64,000 nt of DNA from Iamia majanohamensis (GTDB taxonomy: Bacteria; Actinomycetota; Acidimicrobiia; Acidimicrobiales; Iamiaceae), in the NCBI RefSeq assembly GCF_028532485.1, contig NZ_CP116942.1:2728001-2792000 (forward strand). The letters are read 5' to 3'. The notes below the pieces were generated by a model. It had not been told where the DNA came from and searched no databases. It was given only the letters and a program-made list of their open reading frames with translations. This document shows, piece after piece, positions 34,368 through 45,637 of the stretch. The position numbers were made by a program, and so were the translations under genes. Each line of letters starts with the position of its first letter. Position 1 is the first letter of the stretch.

Positions 34368-35609
34368 CTAGTGGTCGACCTGCTTCTTGATGAGCTCGAC
34401 CCGCTGCTCGCTGGCGTTGACGTCGTCGCCCTGCTCGCGCAGCAGCCGCTGGCGGTCCTTCTCGGCCTCGCGGGCCGCCTTGGCCGTGTCGGCCCGCTCC
34501 AGGGCGGCCTCGACGCCGTGCTCGACGATGTAGTCGGCCCACTCGACGAGCGAGCCGACCATCTCGTCCTCGGGCACCACCGCGATGTTCTGGCCCTTGA
34601 CGAACAGGTGGCCGCGCTTGTTGCCGGCGGCGATGCCGAGGTCGGCGTCGCGGGCCTCGCCGGGCCCGTTGACGACGCAGCCCATCACCGCCACCTGGAG
34701 GGGGATCTCCCGGTCGGCGAAGGCCTCCTGGGCCTGGCGGGCGACCTCGATGACGTCGATCTCGGCCCGGCCACAGCTGGGGCAGGCGATGAGGTCGACG
34801 TTGGTGCGCTCCCGCAGGCCCATGGCCTCGAGCAGCAGCCGCCCGGCCTTGGCCTCCTCGACGGGGTCGGCGGTGAGCGAGTAGCGGATGGTGTCGCCGA
34901 TGCCCTCGGCGAGCAGGGTGCCGATGCCGGCGGTGGACTTCACCAGCCCGCCGGGCAGGGGCCCGGCCTCGGTGACGCCCAGGTGCAGCGGGGCGTCGGT
35001 CTCCTCGGACAGGAGCCGGTAGGCGTCGATCATCAGCGGCACGCTGGAGGCCTTGACCGAGATCTTGACGTCGTGGAAGCCGACCTCGTCGAAGTGGGCC
35101 ATCTCGACCTTGGCCGACTCGACCATGGCCTCGGGGGTGACCTCGTCGCCGTACTTGCGGTAGAGGGCCGGGTCGAGGGAGCCGCCGTTCACGCCGATGC
35201 GGATGGGCACGCCGCGGTCACGGGCCTCGGAGGCCACCGCCTTGATGTGCTCGGGCCTCCGGATGTTGCCCGGGTTGAGTCGGAGGCAGGCCACCCCGGC
35301 CTCCAGGGCGGCCAGGCCCATCCGGTGGTTGTGGTGGATGTCGGCCACCAGCGGCACCGGCGAGCGGGGCACGATGCGGGCCAGGCCGGCGGCCGCGTCG
35401 GCGTCGTTGCAGGTGCAGCGGACGATGTCGGCGCCCGCGGCGGCCAGGGCGTAGATCTGCTGGAGGGTGCCGTCGACGTCGGCCGTCTTGGTGGTGGTCA
35501 TCGACTGGACCGAGACGGGCGCGCCCCCGCCCACGGTGACCGGGCTGCGGGGGTGGGAGAGGGTGACGGCGCGGGTGGCCCGGCGGTCGGTGGTGGAGCG
35601 GACCTCCAT
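34368..35609 (-). CDS. ispG: (E)-4-hydroxy-3-methylbut-2-enyl-diphosphate synthase
   Basis: IspG is the [4Fe-4S] enzyme that converts MEcPP to HMBPP in the MEP isoprenoid pathway. The 413-residue protein has the TIM-barrel core (PVSVQSMTTTKTADV, ADIHHNHRMGLAALEAG, RLNPGN) and the cluster cysteines in CPSCGR and MGCVVNGPGEA. The last ~40 residues are a charged helical extension (AAREAEKDRQRLLREQ) beyond the usual end. The ATG at 35609 overlaps the rseP stop by one base. With dxr it marks a MEP-pathway cluster. Confidence 0.96.
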   Translation of the reverse strand: MEVRSTTDRRATRAVTLSHPRSPVTVGGGAPVSVQSMTTTKTADVDGTLQQIYALAAAGADIVRCTCNDADAAAGLARIVPRSPVPLVADIHHNHRMGLAALEAGVACLRLNPGNIRRPEHIKAVASEARDRGVPIRIGVNGGSLDPALYRKYGDEVTPEAMVESAKVEMAHFDEVGFHDVKISVKASSVPLMIDAYRLLSEETDAPLHLGVTEAGPLPGGLVKSTAGIGTLLAEGIGDTIRYSLTADPVEEAKAGRLLLEAMGLRERTNVDLIACPSCGRAEIDVIEVARQAQEAFADREIPLQVAVMGCVVNGPGEARDADLGIAAGNKRGHLFVKGQNIAVVPEDEMVGSLVEWADYIVEHGVEAALERADTAKAAREAEKDRQRLLREQGDDVNASEQRVELIKKQVDH

Positions 35610-36988
35610 CAGATGTCCAGGGGGTTGCGGATGTCGAGGTAGAGCGTGGAGATGAAGATGACCGCGAGCACCCCGACCACCGCGTAGGTGAGGGGCAGCA
35701 GCTTGGACACGTCGGCCAGGTAGCGCTCGTGGAGGCCCTTGCGGGCCTCCTGGATCTTCTCGTAGATGGCGATGGCCACGTGGCCCCCGTCGAACGGGAG
35801 CAGGGGCACCAGGTTGAACAGGCCGATGAACACGTTGATGAGGGCGAACAGGAGCGCCAGCGCGGCCCAGCCCCCGCCGCCCTCGCCGGCGTCGACGCCG
35901 ATGCGGAACACGCCGAGGAGCGACAGCAGCCGGTTCTCGCCCTGGTCGCTGCTGTCGGCCGAGGCCTGGCCCGACGACGACGAGGGCTGCTGCTGCGGGT
36001 CCTCGGCGGCCGGGGCCGACGAGCTGTCGTCGCCGGCGTCGGCCACCTGGCCCCCGAAGTCGGCGATGCCGCTGGGCGTGAACAGGTTGCCCAGGGCGGC
36101 GACCGACTGGGTGGTGATCCGGCCGAACTCGACGAAGGTGGCGGGCACGGCCTCGACCGGGCCCAGCGTCTCGACGGGCACGTCGCCGCCGATGCCGAGG
36201 AAGCCGACGCCGGGCCGGTCCGGGTTCTCGCCCAGGGTGGCCTCGAGGTCGGTGGTGGTGCCGTCGCGCTCGACGGTGAGGGTGACCTCGTCGCCGGGGC
36301 GGCCCTCGACCGCGCTGCGCAGGTCGTCGAAGGTGGGGACGGGCTGGCCGTCGACGGCGACGACGTCGTCGCCCTCCTGGAGGCCGGCGGCGGAGGCGGC
36401 CGAGTCCTCGGTGATGCTCGACACCCGCCAGGCGTCGTCGGGCGGGGCGATCGACCCGCCGGGCAGGCCGAAGCCCACGAGCAGGGTGTAGATGAGGACG
36501 AGGGCGAGGATGAAGTGGACCGTCGAGCCGGCCACCGCGACGCCGAAGCGCTGCCAGAAGGGCTGGCGCCGGTAGGTGTAGGGCTCGTCGGCGGGGTCGA
36601 CCTCCTCGATGTCGTGCATCCCGATGATCTTCACGTAGGCCCCGGCCGGGATGAGCTTGATGCCGTACTCGGTCTCGCCCCGCTGCACCGACCAGATGCG
36701 CGGCCCGAAGCCGAGGAAGAACTCGGTGCACTTCATGCCGGCCCGGCGGGCCATGACGAAGTGGCCCAGCTCGTGGAGGGTGATCATCACGACGATGCCG
36801 AGGACCATGGCCAGCCCGTAGATGCCGGTGGCCGCGGTGAGCCACACCAGCAGGGCCACGAGCCCGGCCAGGCGGGCCCACTGGCCCGCGCTCATGGGCC
36901 CGTCCGACGGCGGCGGGGCCGCAGCCTCGGCGGGCGCCGTCGGCGAGGGGGCGGCCACGGCGGGGGTGGGCTGCTGGTCGAGGGACAC
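35609..36988 (-). CDS. rseP: Site-2 intramembrane zinc protease (RseP/Rip1 type)
   Basis: These M50 proteases cleave anti-sigma factors or other membrane substrates within the bilayer. The 459-residue protein has HELGH (H72, E73, H76) in a membrane segment, one PDZ domain (about 205-275) and the second active-site motif NLVPLLPFDGGH near the C-terminus. A Q/S/A-rich stretch of ~50 residues (about 325-375) is inserted before the last segments. The N-terminal 30 residues are A/P-rich. It starts with GTG at 36988, 15 bp after dxr; the dxr-rseP-ispG order is standard. Confidence 0.95.
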   Translation of the reverse strand: MSLDQQPTPAVAAPSPTAPAEAAAPPPSDGPMSAGQWARLAGLVALLVWLTAATGIYGLAMVLGIVVMITLHELGHFVMARRAGMKCTEFFLGFGPRIWSVQRGETEYGIKLIPAGAYVKIIGMHDIEEVDPADEPYTYRRQPFWQRFGVAVAGSTVHFILALVLIYTLLVGFGLPGGSIAPPDDAWRVSSITEDSAASAAGLQEGDDVVAVDGQPVPTFDDLRSAVEGRPGDEVTLTVERDGTTTDLEATLGENPDRPGVGFLGIGGDVPVETLGPVEAVPATFVEFGRITTQSVAALGNLFTPSGIADFGGQVADAGDDSSSAPAAEDPQQQPSSSSGQASADSSDQGENRLLSLLGVFRIGVDAGEGGGGWAALALLFALINVFIGLFNLVPLLPFDGGHVAIAIYEKIQEARKGLHERYLADVSKLLPLTYAVVGVLAVIFISTLYLDIRNPLDI

Positions 36989-37003
36989 CGGTGCTCCTGG
37001 GGG

Positions 37004-38170
37004 CTAGGTCCGCCCCGAGATCTCCGTCCGGGCCGCCTCGCGGCCCGCCCGGTCGACCTCGACGACGTCGTCGGCGCTCTGGGGGACGCCCCCATCATGC
37101 CGTGACAGGACCTGCTGGAGGACGTCAGGGATGTCGATCCAGCGGATGCGGCCCTCGAGGAAGGCGGCCACGGCCACCTCGTTGGCGGCGTTGAGCCACG
37201 CCGGGGCGCCGCCGCCCGCCCGCCCCGCCTCGTAGGCCAGGCCCAGGCAGGGGAAGGCCTCCAGGTCCGGCGGCTCGAAGTCGAGGCGGGACAGCGACGT
37301 CCAGTCGATGGCGCCGACCGGCACCGTGGAGCGGTCCGGGAAGGCCAGGGCGTAGGCGATCGGGAGGCGCATGTCGGGCTGCGACAGCTGGGCGATGGTG
37401 GCGCCGTCGGTGAACTCGACCATGGAGTGGACGATCGACTGGGGGTGGACCACCACCTCGATGCGGTCGTAGGGCACGCCGAAGAGCTCGTGGGCCTCGA
37501 TCACCTCGAGGCCCTTGTTCATGAGCGTCGAGCTGTCGACGGTGATCTTGGGACCCATCGACCAGGTGGGGTGGGCCAGGGCGTCGTCGACGGTGACGTC
37601 GGCCAGCTCGTCGCGGGAACGGCCCCGGAACGGGCCCCCGCTGGCGGTCAGCACCACCCTGCCGACCCGGTCGGGGCCGTCGGGATCGGCGCTGCGGAGG
37701 CACATGTGCACCGCGCAGTGCTCGCTGTCGACCGGGACCAGCTCGGCGCCGGGGGTGCTGCGGACCTGCTGCACCACCGGGCCACCGGCGATGAGCGACT
37801 CCTTGTTGGCCAGGGCCAGGCGGCGGCCGGCCGCCAGCGTGGCCAGGGTGACGTGGAGCCCGGCGAAGCCGACCACCCCGTTGACGCAGACGTCGGCCTC
37901 GGCGCCCAGGCTGGCCAGGCCCTCGGTGCCGGCCCGGACCTCGACCGCGGGCAGGGCCGCCGCCAGCTCCGACGCCCGACCCTCGTCGGCCACCGCCACC
38001 ACCTCGGCCCCGGTGGCCTTGGCCTGCTCGACGAGGAGGTCGAGGTGGCCGCCCCCGGCGCCCAGGGCGGTGACCCGGTAGCGCTCGGGCTCGGACGCGA
38101 CGACGTCGAGGGTCTGGGTGCCGATGGAGCCGGTGGAGCCGGCCAGGGCGACGGTGACCAGGTCGGTCAC
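37004..38170 (-). CDS. dxr: 1-deoxy-D-xylulose 5-phosphate reductoisomerase
   Basis: Dxr makes MEP from DXP with NADPH. The 388-residue protein has the GSTGSIG nucleotide loop (11-17), the metal-binding VDSEH motif, the TASGGPFRG loop and WSMGPKITVDSSTLMNKGLE. It starts with GTG at 38170, 16 bp after cdsA, and precedes rseP. It is complete and of standard length. Confidence 0.97.
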   Translation of the reverse strand: MTDLVTVALAGSTGSIGTQTLDVVASEPERYRVTALGAGGGHLDLLVEQAKATGAEVVAVADEGRASELAAALPAVEVRAGTEGLASLGAEADVCVNGVVGFAGLHVTLATLAAGRRLALANKESLIAGGPVVQQVRSTPGAELVPVDSEHCAVHMCLRSADPDGPDRVGRVVLTASGGPFRGRSRDELADVTVDDALAHPTWSMGPKITVDSSTLMNKGLEVIEAHELFGVPYDRIEVVVHPQSIVHSMVEFTDGATIAQLSQPDMRLPIAYALAFPDRSTVPVGAIDWTSLSRLDFEPPDLEAFPCLGLAYEAGRAGGGAPAWLNAANEVAVAAFLEGRIRWIDIPDVLQQVLSRHDGGVPQSADDVVEVDRAGREAARTEISGRT

Positions 38171-38186
38171 GGGACCGGGGAGACCC

Positions 38187-40664
<2,478 letters not shown>

Positions 40665-40698
40665 CGATCTCCTCCGTTCGTGCCGCTGGGGACCGGCC

Positions 40699-40719
40699 CG
40701 GCGCGCCCGTGGCGCGCCG
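40699..40719 (-). terminator. Stem-loop between frr and cdsA
   Basis: CGGCGCGC (40699-40706) and GCGCGCCG (40712-40719) form a perfect 8-bp stem with a 5-nt loop, starting 5 nt after the frr stop. No T-run follows. It may attenuate read-through from the ribosomal genes into cdsA or protect the frr mRNA 3' end. Confidence 0.4.
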
Positions 40720-40724
40720 TGGGC

Positions 40725-41294
40725 TCAGTCCTCGAGCAGCTCGGTCTCTTTCTGGCTGAGCGCGTCGTCGATCCGTCCCTCGACCGCCTGGGTGAGGGTG
40801 TCGATCTCCTTCTCGGCGCGCGCCAGGTCGTCCTTCGAGAGCTCGCCGTCCTTCTCGAGGGCCTCCAGGTCGGAGCGGGCGGTGCGCCGGGCGTTGCGGG
40901 CCGAGACCCGGTTCTCCTCGGCCATCTGCTTGACGACCTTCACCAGCTCCTTGCGTCGCTCGCCGGTGAGGACCGGGAAGGTGAGGCGGATGACGTTGCC
41001 GTCGTTGCTGGGGTTGAGGCCCAGGTCGGAGTTGCGGATGGCCTTCTCCACCGCCGCCAGCGAGCCCTTGTCGTAGGGCGACACCACCAGCGTCCGGGCC
41101 TCGGGCACCGAGATGTTGGCCAGCTGCTGGAGGGGCACGTCGGAGCCGTAGTACTCGACCATCAGCTTCTCGACCAGGGCCGGCGCGGCCCGGCCGGTGC
41201 GGATGGAGGCGAACTCGTGGCGGGCGTGGACGACCGCCTTGTCCATCTTCTCGCGGGCCTCGTCGAGGATCAGCTCGACCATCTCGTCGCTCAT
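40725..41294 (-). CDS. frr: Ribosome recycling factor
   Basis: RRF, with EF-G, splits post-termination ribosomes. The 189-residue protein has the coiled-coil arm and the RTGRAAPALVEKLMVEYYG and DLGLNPSNDGNVIRLTFPVLTGERRKELVK signatures. ATG at 41294 (MSDEMVELIL) is chosen because residues encoded upstream are not conserved. It follows pyrH (62 bp), the normal rpsB-tsf-pyrH-frr order. Confidence 0.97.
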   Translation of the reverse strand: MSDEMVELILDEAREKMDKAVVHARHEFASIRTGRAAPALVEKLMVEYYGSDVPLQQLANISVPEARTLVVSPYDKGSLAAVEKAIRNSDLGLNPSNDGNVIRLTFPVLTGERRKELVKVVKQMAEENRVSARNARRTARSDLEALEKDGELSKDDLARAEKEIDTLTQAVEGRIDDALSQKETELLED

Positions 41295-41355
41295 CGGCGC
41301 AGCCCTGTCGTGCGGCGCGGACCGCCGTCGGGCGCGTTCGGGTGGTGGCGCGCGG

Positions 41356-42081
41356 TCACCTGACCAGCGTACCGACTCCCCGGTCACCGTCGAGGACACG
41401 CCGGAGGTTGCCCGGCGTGGTCACGTCGAACACGACGATGGGCAGGGAGTTGTCCATGCAGAAGGTGATGGACGTGGGGTCCATCACGTTGAGCCCCCGG
41501 TTGAGCACGTCCATGTAGGTCACCTGGTCGAGCTTGGTGGCCGAGGCGTCGACCTTGGGGTCGGCCGTGTAGACGCCGTCGATGCCCGAGTGGGTGCCCT
41601 TCAGCACCGCGTGGGCCTCGATCTCGGCGGCGCGCAGGGCGGCCGGGGTGTCGGTGGTGAAGAACGGGCTGCCCAGGCCGCCGGCCAGGATCACGACCCG
41701 GCCCTTCTCGAGGTGGCGGATCGCCCGGCGCCGGATGTAGGGCTCGGCGATCTGGGCCATGTGCACCGCGGACTGGACCCGCGTGGGCTGGCCCAGCTGC
41801 TCGAGCACGTCCTGGAGGCCGAGGGCGTTGATCACCGTGGCCAGCATGCCCATCTGGTCGGCCTGGGCCCGGTCCATGCCCGCCCCGGCGCCGACCTGGC
41901 CCCGCCAGATGTTGCCCCCGCCCACGACGACGGCGATGTCGACCTCGAGGTTCTGGCGGACGTCGACGATCTCCTCGGCCAGCATGCGGACGGTGGTGCC
42001 GTCGATGCCGTAGCCCTGGGACCCGGCGAAGGCCTCACCGGACAGCTTGAGGACGACGCGGTTCCAGCTCTGCTCGGCCAC
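41356..42081 (-). CDS. pyrH: Uridylate kinase
   Basis: PyrH phosphorylates UMP to UDP. The 241-residue protein is of the bacterial hexameric amino-acid-kinase type: [20 protein letters not shown], the [15 protein letters not shown] region and the [10 protein letters not shown] motif. GTG at 42081 is used, 8 bp after the tsf stop. Confidence 0.97.
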   Translation of the reverse strand: MAEQSWNRVVLKLSGEAFAGSQGYGIDGTTVRMLAEEIVDVRQNLEVDIAVVVGGGNIWRGQVGAGAGMDRAQADQMGMLATVINALGLQDVLEQLGQPTRVQSAVHMAQIAEPYIRRRAIRHLEKGRVVILAGGLGSPFFTTDTPAALRAAEIEAHAVLKGTHSGIDGVYTADPKVDASATKLDQVTYMDVLNRGLNVMDPTSITFCMDNSLPIVVFDVTTPGNLRRVLDGDRGVGTLVR

Positions 42082-42089
42082 GGGTGCGG

Positions 42090-42884
42090 TCAGCCCCCGA
42101 CGACGACCTGGGCGACCCGGACGACCTCGGTGTCGCCGAGCAGGGCGGCCACCGTGGTCTTCTCGTCCTTGACGAAGCCCTGGTCGAGCAGGACCCGCTC
42201 CTTGAACCAGGCGCCCAGGCGGCCCTCGACGATCTTGTCGATGGCCTGCTCGGGCTTGCCCTCGGCGCGGGTCATGGACTCGAGCGTGGCCCGCTCCTCG
42301 GCGACCAGCGCCTCGTCGACCTCGTCGCGGCGGACGGCGGTGGGCTTGGTGAAGGCCACGTGCACGGCGACGTCGTGGGCCAGCTCGGGCGTGCCGCCGT
42401 CGAGCACGACGATGACGCCGTTCACGCCGCGGCCGTCCTGGCGGTGCACGTAGGAGTCGATGACCTGGCCGTCGGAGGCCTCGACCCGGACCACCTGGCC
42501 CAGCTCGATGTTCTCCTTGAGCACCAGCTTGAGGTCGTCGATGGCGGAGGACTTGGTGGACGCCGCGTCCTCGCCCTCGGCCACCACCAGGGCGGCCATC
42601 TCCTGCACCAGCGAGGTGAACTGGTCGGACTTGGCCACGAAGTCGGTCTCGCACTTGAGCTCGACGATGGCGGCGGTGCCCTCGGACTGGGACACGGCCA
42701 CGGTGCCCTGGCTGTTGTCGCGGTCGGAGCGGCCGGCCGCCTTGGCCAGCCCCTTCTCCCGCAGCCACTTGGCGGCCGCGTCGGCGTCGCCCCCGTTCTC
42801 GGTGAGGGCCTTCTTGGCGTCCATCATCCCCGCGCCGGTGGACTGGCGCAGCGCCTGGACGTCCTTGGCGGTGAAGTCGGCCAT
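42090..42884 (-). CDS. tsf: Elongation factor Ts
   Basis: EF-Ts recycles EF-Tu. The 264-residue protein has the UBA-like start ([24 protein letters not shown]), the [15 protein letters not shown] signature and the two dimerisation subdomains. The ATG at 42884 is 2 bp after the rpsB stop. Confidence 0.97.
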   Translation of the reverse strand: MADFTAKDVQALRQSTGAGMMDAKKALTENGGDADAAAKWLREKGLAKAAGRSDRDNSQGTVAVSQSEGTAAIVELKCETDFVAKSDQFTSLVQEMAALVVAEGEDAASTKSSAIDDLKLVLKENIELGQVVRVEASDGQVIDSYVHRQDGRGVNGVIVVLDGGTPELAHDVAVHVAFTKPTAVRRDEVDEALVAEERATLESMTRAEGKPEQAIDKIVEGRLGAWFKERVLLDQGFVKDEKTTVAALLGDTEVVRVAQVVVGG

Positions 42885-42886
42885 GC

Positions 42887-43918
42887 TCAGCCCTGCTCCT
42901 CGGTGGTGGCGGCCTCCGCGGCCGCGTCGGTGGCGGTGGTCTCGGGGGTGCCGGCGGCCGGGTCGGGCGACTCGGCGGCGGTGGCCGGCGCCTCGGCGGG
43001 GGCGTCGGCGGCCTCGGCGGCAGCCTCGGTGGCGGTGGCCTCGGGCGTGCCCGCCGGGGCCTCGGCGGGGGCCTCGGCCGGGGCGTCCTGGGCGGCGGCG
43101 AGGCGGGCCTCGCGGGCCGCGGCGGCAGCCGCGGCCTGGTTGCGGGCCTCGGCCTGCTCGGCCGCGATGCGGGCCTCGTCCTCGTCGGAGCGCACGACCT
43201 TGGCCGTGTCGCCCCCGCCGCGGGAGGCGGCGATGAGGCGGCCCTCCTCGACGGCGTCGGAGATGATCCGGCACATGAGGGTGCCGGAGCGGATGGCGTC
43301 GTCGTTGCCGGGGATGACGTACTGGATGATGTCGGGGTCGCAGTTGGTGTCGACCACGGCGACCAGCGGCAGGCCGAGCTTGTTGGCCTCGGTGACCGCG
43401 ATGTGCTCCTTCTTGGTGTCGAGCACGAACACCGCGCTGGGCAGGGTCTCCATCTGGTGGATGCCGCCCAGGTTGCGCTCCAGCTTCTCGAGCTCGCGGC
43501 TGAGGAGGAGGGCCTCCTTCTTGGGCATGGCGTCGAACTCGCCGGAGTCCCGCATGCGGCGGTACTCCTTCATCTTGGCCACGCGCTTGGCGATGGTCTC
43601 GAAGTTGGTGAGCATGCCGCCGAGCCAGCGCTGGTTCACGTACGGCATGCCGCACTTCTCGGCGTAGCTCTGCACCGGGTCCTGGGCCTGCTTCTTGGTG
43701 CCCACGAACAGGATGGTGCCGCCGTCGGCGACCATGTCGCGGACGTAGGTGTAGGCCGACTCGAGGCGCGTCAGCGTCTGCTTGAGGTCGATGATGTAGA
43801 TGCCGTTGCGGTCACCGTGGATGAACCGCTGCATCTTCGGGTTCCATCGCCGCGTCTGGTGCCCGAAGTGGACACCGGCGTCGAGGAGCTGCTTCATGGT
43901 GACGACGGGCTGGTCCAC
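42887..43918 (-). CDS. rpsB: 30S ribosomal protein S2 with long C-terminal tail
   Basis: S2 joins the 30S subunit late. The 343-residue protein has the conserved core ([49 protein letters not shown]). About 95 residues beyond the core form an A/E/P/T-rich tail, longer than in most bacteria. GTG at 43918 is set by the AAGGAG ribosome binding site 8 nt upstream. A TACACT hexamer at 44039-44034 may be the -10, giving a leader of roughly 110 nt. Confidence 0.97.
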   Translation of the reverse strand: MDQPVVTMKQLLDAGVHFGHQTRRWNPKMQRFIHGDRNGIYIIDLKQTLTRLESAYTYVRDMVADGGTILFVGTKKQAQDPVQSYAEKCGMPYVNQRWLGGMLTNFETIAKRVAKMKEYRRMRDSGEFDAMPKKEALLLSRELEKLERNLGGIHQMETLPSAVFVLDTKKEHIAVTEANKLGLPLVAVVDTNCDPDIIQYVIPGNDDAIRSGTLMCRIISDAVEEGRLIAASRGGGDTAKVVRSDEDEARIAAEQAEARNQAAAAAAAREARLAAAQDAPAEAPAEAPAGTPEATATEAAAEAADAPAEAPATAAESPDPAAGTPETTATDAAAEAATTEEQG

Positions 43919-44033
43919 GTCGTTCTCCTTCCAACGGTTGAGCGTCACCCGGGCCTGACGCCGCAGGGCGGCGACCGTCGGTGGTCCGGGCTGAGTGGTG
44001 GACGTGGCCCACCGGGTGGTGGGCCGACGGACG

Positions 44034-44039
44034 AGTGTA
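44034..44039 (-). promoter_or_regulatory. Possible -10 of the rpsB-tsf-pyrH-frr operon
   Basis: TACACT on the minus strand would give a leader of about 110 nt before the rpsB GTG. No good -35 was found. The long leader could host S2-dependent control, but no specific structure was recognised. Confidence 0.35.
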
Positions 44040-44084
44040 GGCGGAGCGGGCCGCCCGACCACCAGCCGGCGACCCCGCACCCGG

Positions 44085-44669
44085 TCACCAGCGCAGCACC
44101 GGGGCGCCCCATCGACCCAGGTCAGGTGGGTCCCGGTCGCCGGACGCCGGGGCGCGGCCGGCGGCCGTCGCTCCGCCGAGCGGGACCAGCCGCACCCACG
44201 GCGGGCCGTCGTCGCCCCACAGCGAGGCCGGGTCGATGTAGGCCCCGCCCCGGCGGGCGCCGACGTGGAGGCGGCTGCCGGCGGTGCCCACCACGACCCC
44301 GCCCGACACCGCGGCCCCGGCCCGGACCCGGATCGAGGCGAGGAACGAGTAGGAGGTGCGCACCCCGTCGGGGTGGGTGACGGTGACGTGGAGGCTGCCG
44401 GCCACCGGGCCGGCGAATGTCACCACGCCCCGGCCCGCGGCGCGCACGGGGGTGCCCGGGGCGGTGGCGTACTCGAGGCCGCGGTTCCCGGCCATCCACG
44501 GCTGCGGCGGGGGCCGGAAGGGGTCGGTGACCGGGGCGTCGACGGGCGGGTCGTAGTCGACCTCCTCCCCCACCACCGGGGCGGCGGCCACCGGCCGGGC
44601 GAGGGGCTCGGGTCCGGCGACGCCCGCCACGGCGACACCGACCGCCAGCGCGGCGGCCGCCAGGGTCAG
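44085..44669 (-). CDS. M23/LytM-like domain protein with degenerate zinc site
   Basis: The ~195-residue product has a hydrophobic start ([18 protein letters not shown]) and a LytM/M23 domain: [37 protein letters not shown] and [20 protein letters not shown]. The usual metal ligands are partly replaced. The HxGxD motif reads NRGLEYA and the HxH motif reads RLHV, so it is probably not an active peptidase. No ATG, GTG or TTG lies at a suitable place. A CTG overlapping the xerC stop (CTGA, 44669) is assumed, so the start is uncertain. An M23 gene beside rpsB and xerC is common in actinobacteria. Confidence 0.7.
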   Translation of the reverse strand: MTLAAAALAVGVAVAGVAGPEPLARPVAAAPVVGEEVDYDPPVDAPVTDPFRPPPQPWMAGNRGLEYATAPGTPVRAAGRGVVTFAGPVAGSLHVTVTHPDGVRTSYSFLASIRVRAGAAVSGGVVVGTAGSRLHVGARRGGAYIDPASLWGDDGPPWVRLVPLGGATAAGRAPASGDRDPPDLGRWGAPVLRW

Positions 44670-45571
44670 GCGCGGGGGTGGGTGTCGGTGTGCACCTGGC
44701 GCAGCCGCTCCCGGCTGACGTGGGTGTACACCTGCGTGGTGGCCAGGTCGGCGTGGCCGAGCAGCTCCTGCACCACGCGGAGGTCGGCGCCGCCGTCGAG
44801 CAGGTGGGTGGCGAAGGAGTGGCGCAGGGCGTGGGGGTGGGTGACCGTCGGTGCCCGGCGGTCGAGCACCCGGCGCACGTCGCGGGGGGTGAGGGGGCGG
44901 AGGCGGCGGTTGACGAAGGCCACGCCGGGGTCGGCCCCGCCCACCACGTCGCCCCGCACCCGGAGCCAGGACCGCACCGCCTCGACCGCGGGGGCGCTCA
45001 TGGGCAGCATGCGCTCCTTGGACCCCTTGCCGAGGACCACCACCCTCGCCCGGTCGAGGTCGAGGTCGGCGACCTGGATGCCGCAGAGCTCCGAGACCCG
45101 CAGGCCGCTGCCGTAGAGCAGCTCGAGCAGGGCGTCGTCGCGGCGACGGAAGGCGGCCTCGACCGGGTCCGGCGACTCCTCGCCCCCGTCGAGCAGGGCG
45201 TCGAGCTGGTCGTGGCGGAGCACCTCGGGGAGGCGGGCGTCGCCCCGGGGGGCGGACAGGTCGGCCGAGGGGTCGGCCGGGATGCGCCCGGTGCGCGCCG
45301 CCCAGCCGAAGTAGCGCCGCAGCGAGCTGGCGTGGCGGGCCAGGGTGCGGGAGGCGAGGCCACACGCCGAGAGGTAGGCGAGGTAGCGGCGCAGGGTGCG
45401 GTGGTCGACGCCGTCGGGGCCCTCCAGGCCTAGGCGCCCGGCCCAGGTGGTGAAGCGGCGGAGGTCGGTCGTGTAGGCGCGGAGGGTGGCCGGGCCCACG
45501 TTGGTGAGCGACTGGAGGAAGGTGTCGGTCTCCCAGGCCACCGCGCCCACGGTACCGGCGGGCCCGGCCAC
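44666..45571 (-). CDS. xerC: Tyrosine recombinase XerC
   Basis: XerC/D recombinases resolve chromosome dimers at dif. The 301-residue protein has the SAM-like core-binding domain (about 13-98) and the catalytic set R158, K182, H247, R250, H273 and Y282. The GTG at 45571 may not be the real start; GTG codons at residues 8 and 11 are alternatives. The position between dprA and rpsB fits chromosomal XerC and not an integrase; no element ends were seen around it. Confidence 0.93.
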   Translation of the reverse strand: MAGPAGTVGAVAWETDTFLQSLTNVGPATLRAYTTDLRRFTTWAGRLGLEGPDGVDHRTLRRYLAYLSACGLASRTLARHASSLRRYFGWAARTGRIPADPSADLSAPRGDARLPEVLRHDQLDALLDGGEESPDPVEAAFRRRDDALLELLYGSGLRVSELCGIQVADLDLDRARVVVLGKGSKERMLPMSAPAVEAVRSWLRVRGDVVGGADPGVAFVNRRLRPLTPRDVRRVLDRRAPTVTHPHALRHSFATHLLDGGADLRVVQELLGHADLATTQVYTHVSRERLRQVHTDTHPRA

Positions 45572-45637
45572 GGGCGGTGACCAGGGCCCGACCCAGCACG
45601 AGGAGGGCGAGCGCCCCGACCACGCCGGCGGCGCCGC

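Noticed and set aside
44666-45571. Tyrosine recombinase as sign of an integrated element
   Set aside because: It has the XerC layout and sits in the conserved dprA-rpsB context; no attachment repeats or phage genes are near.
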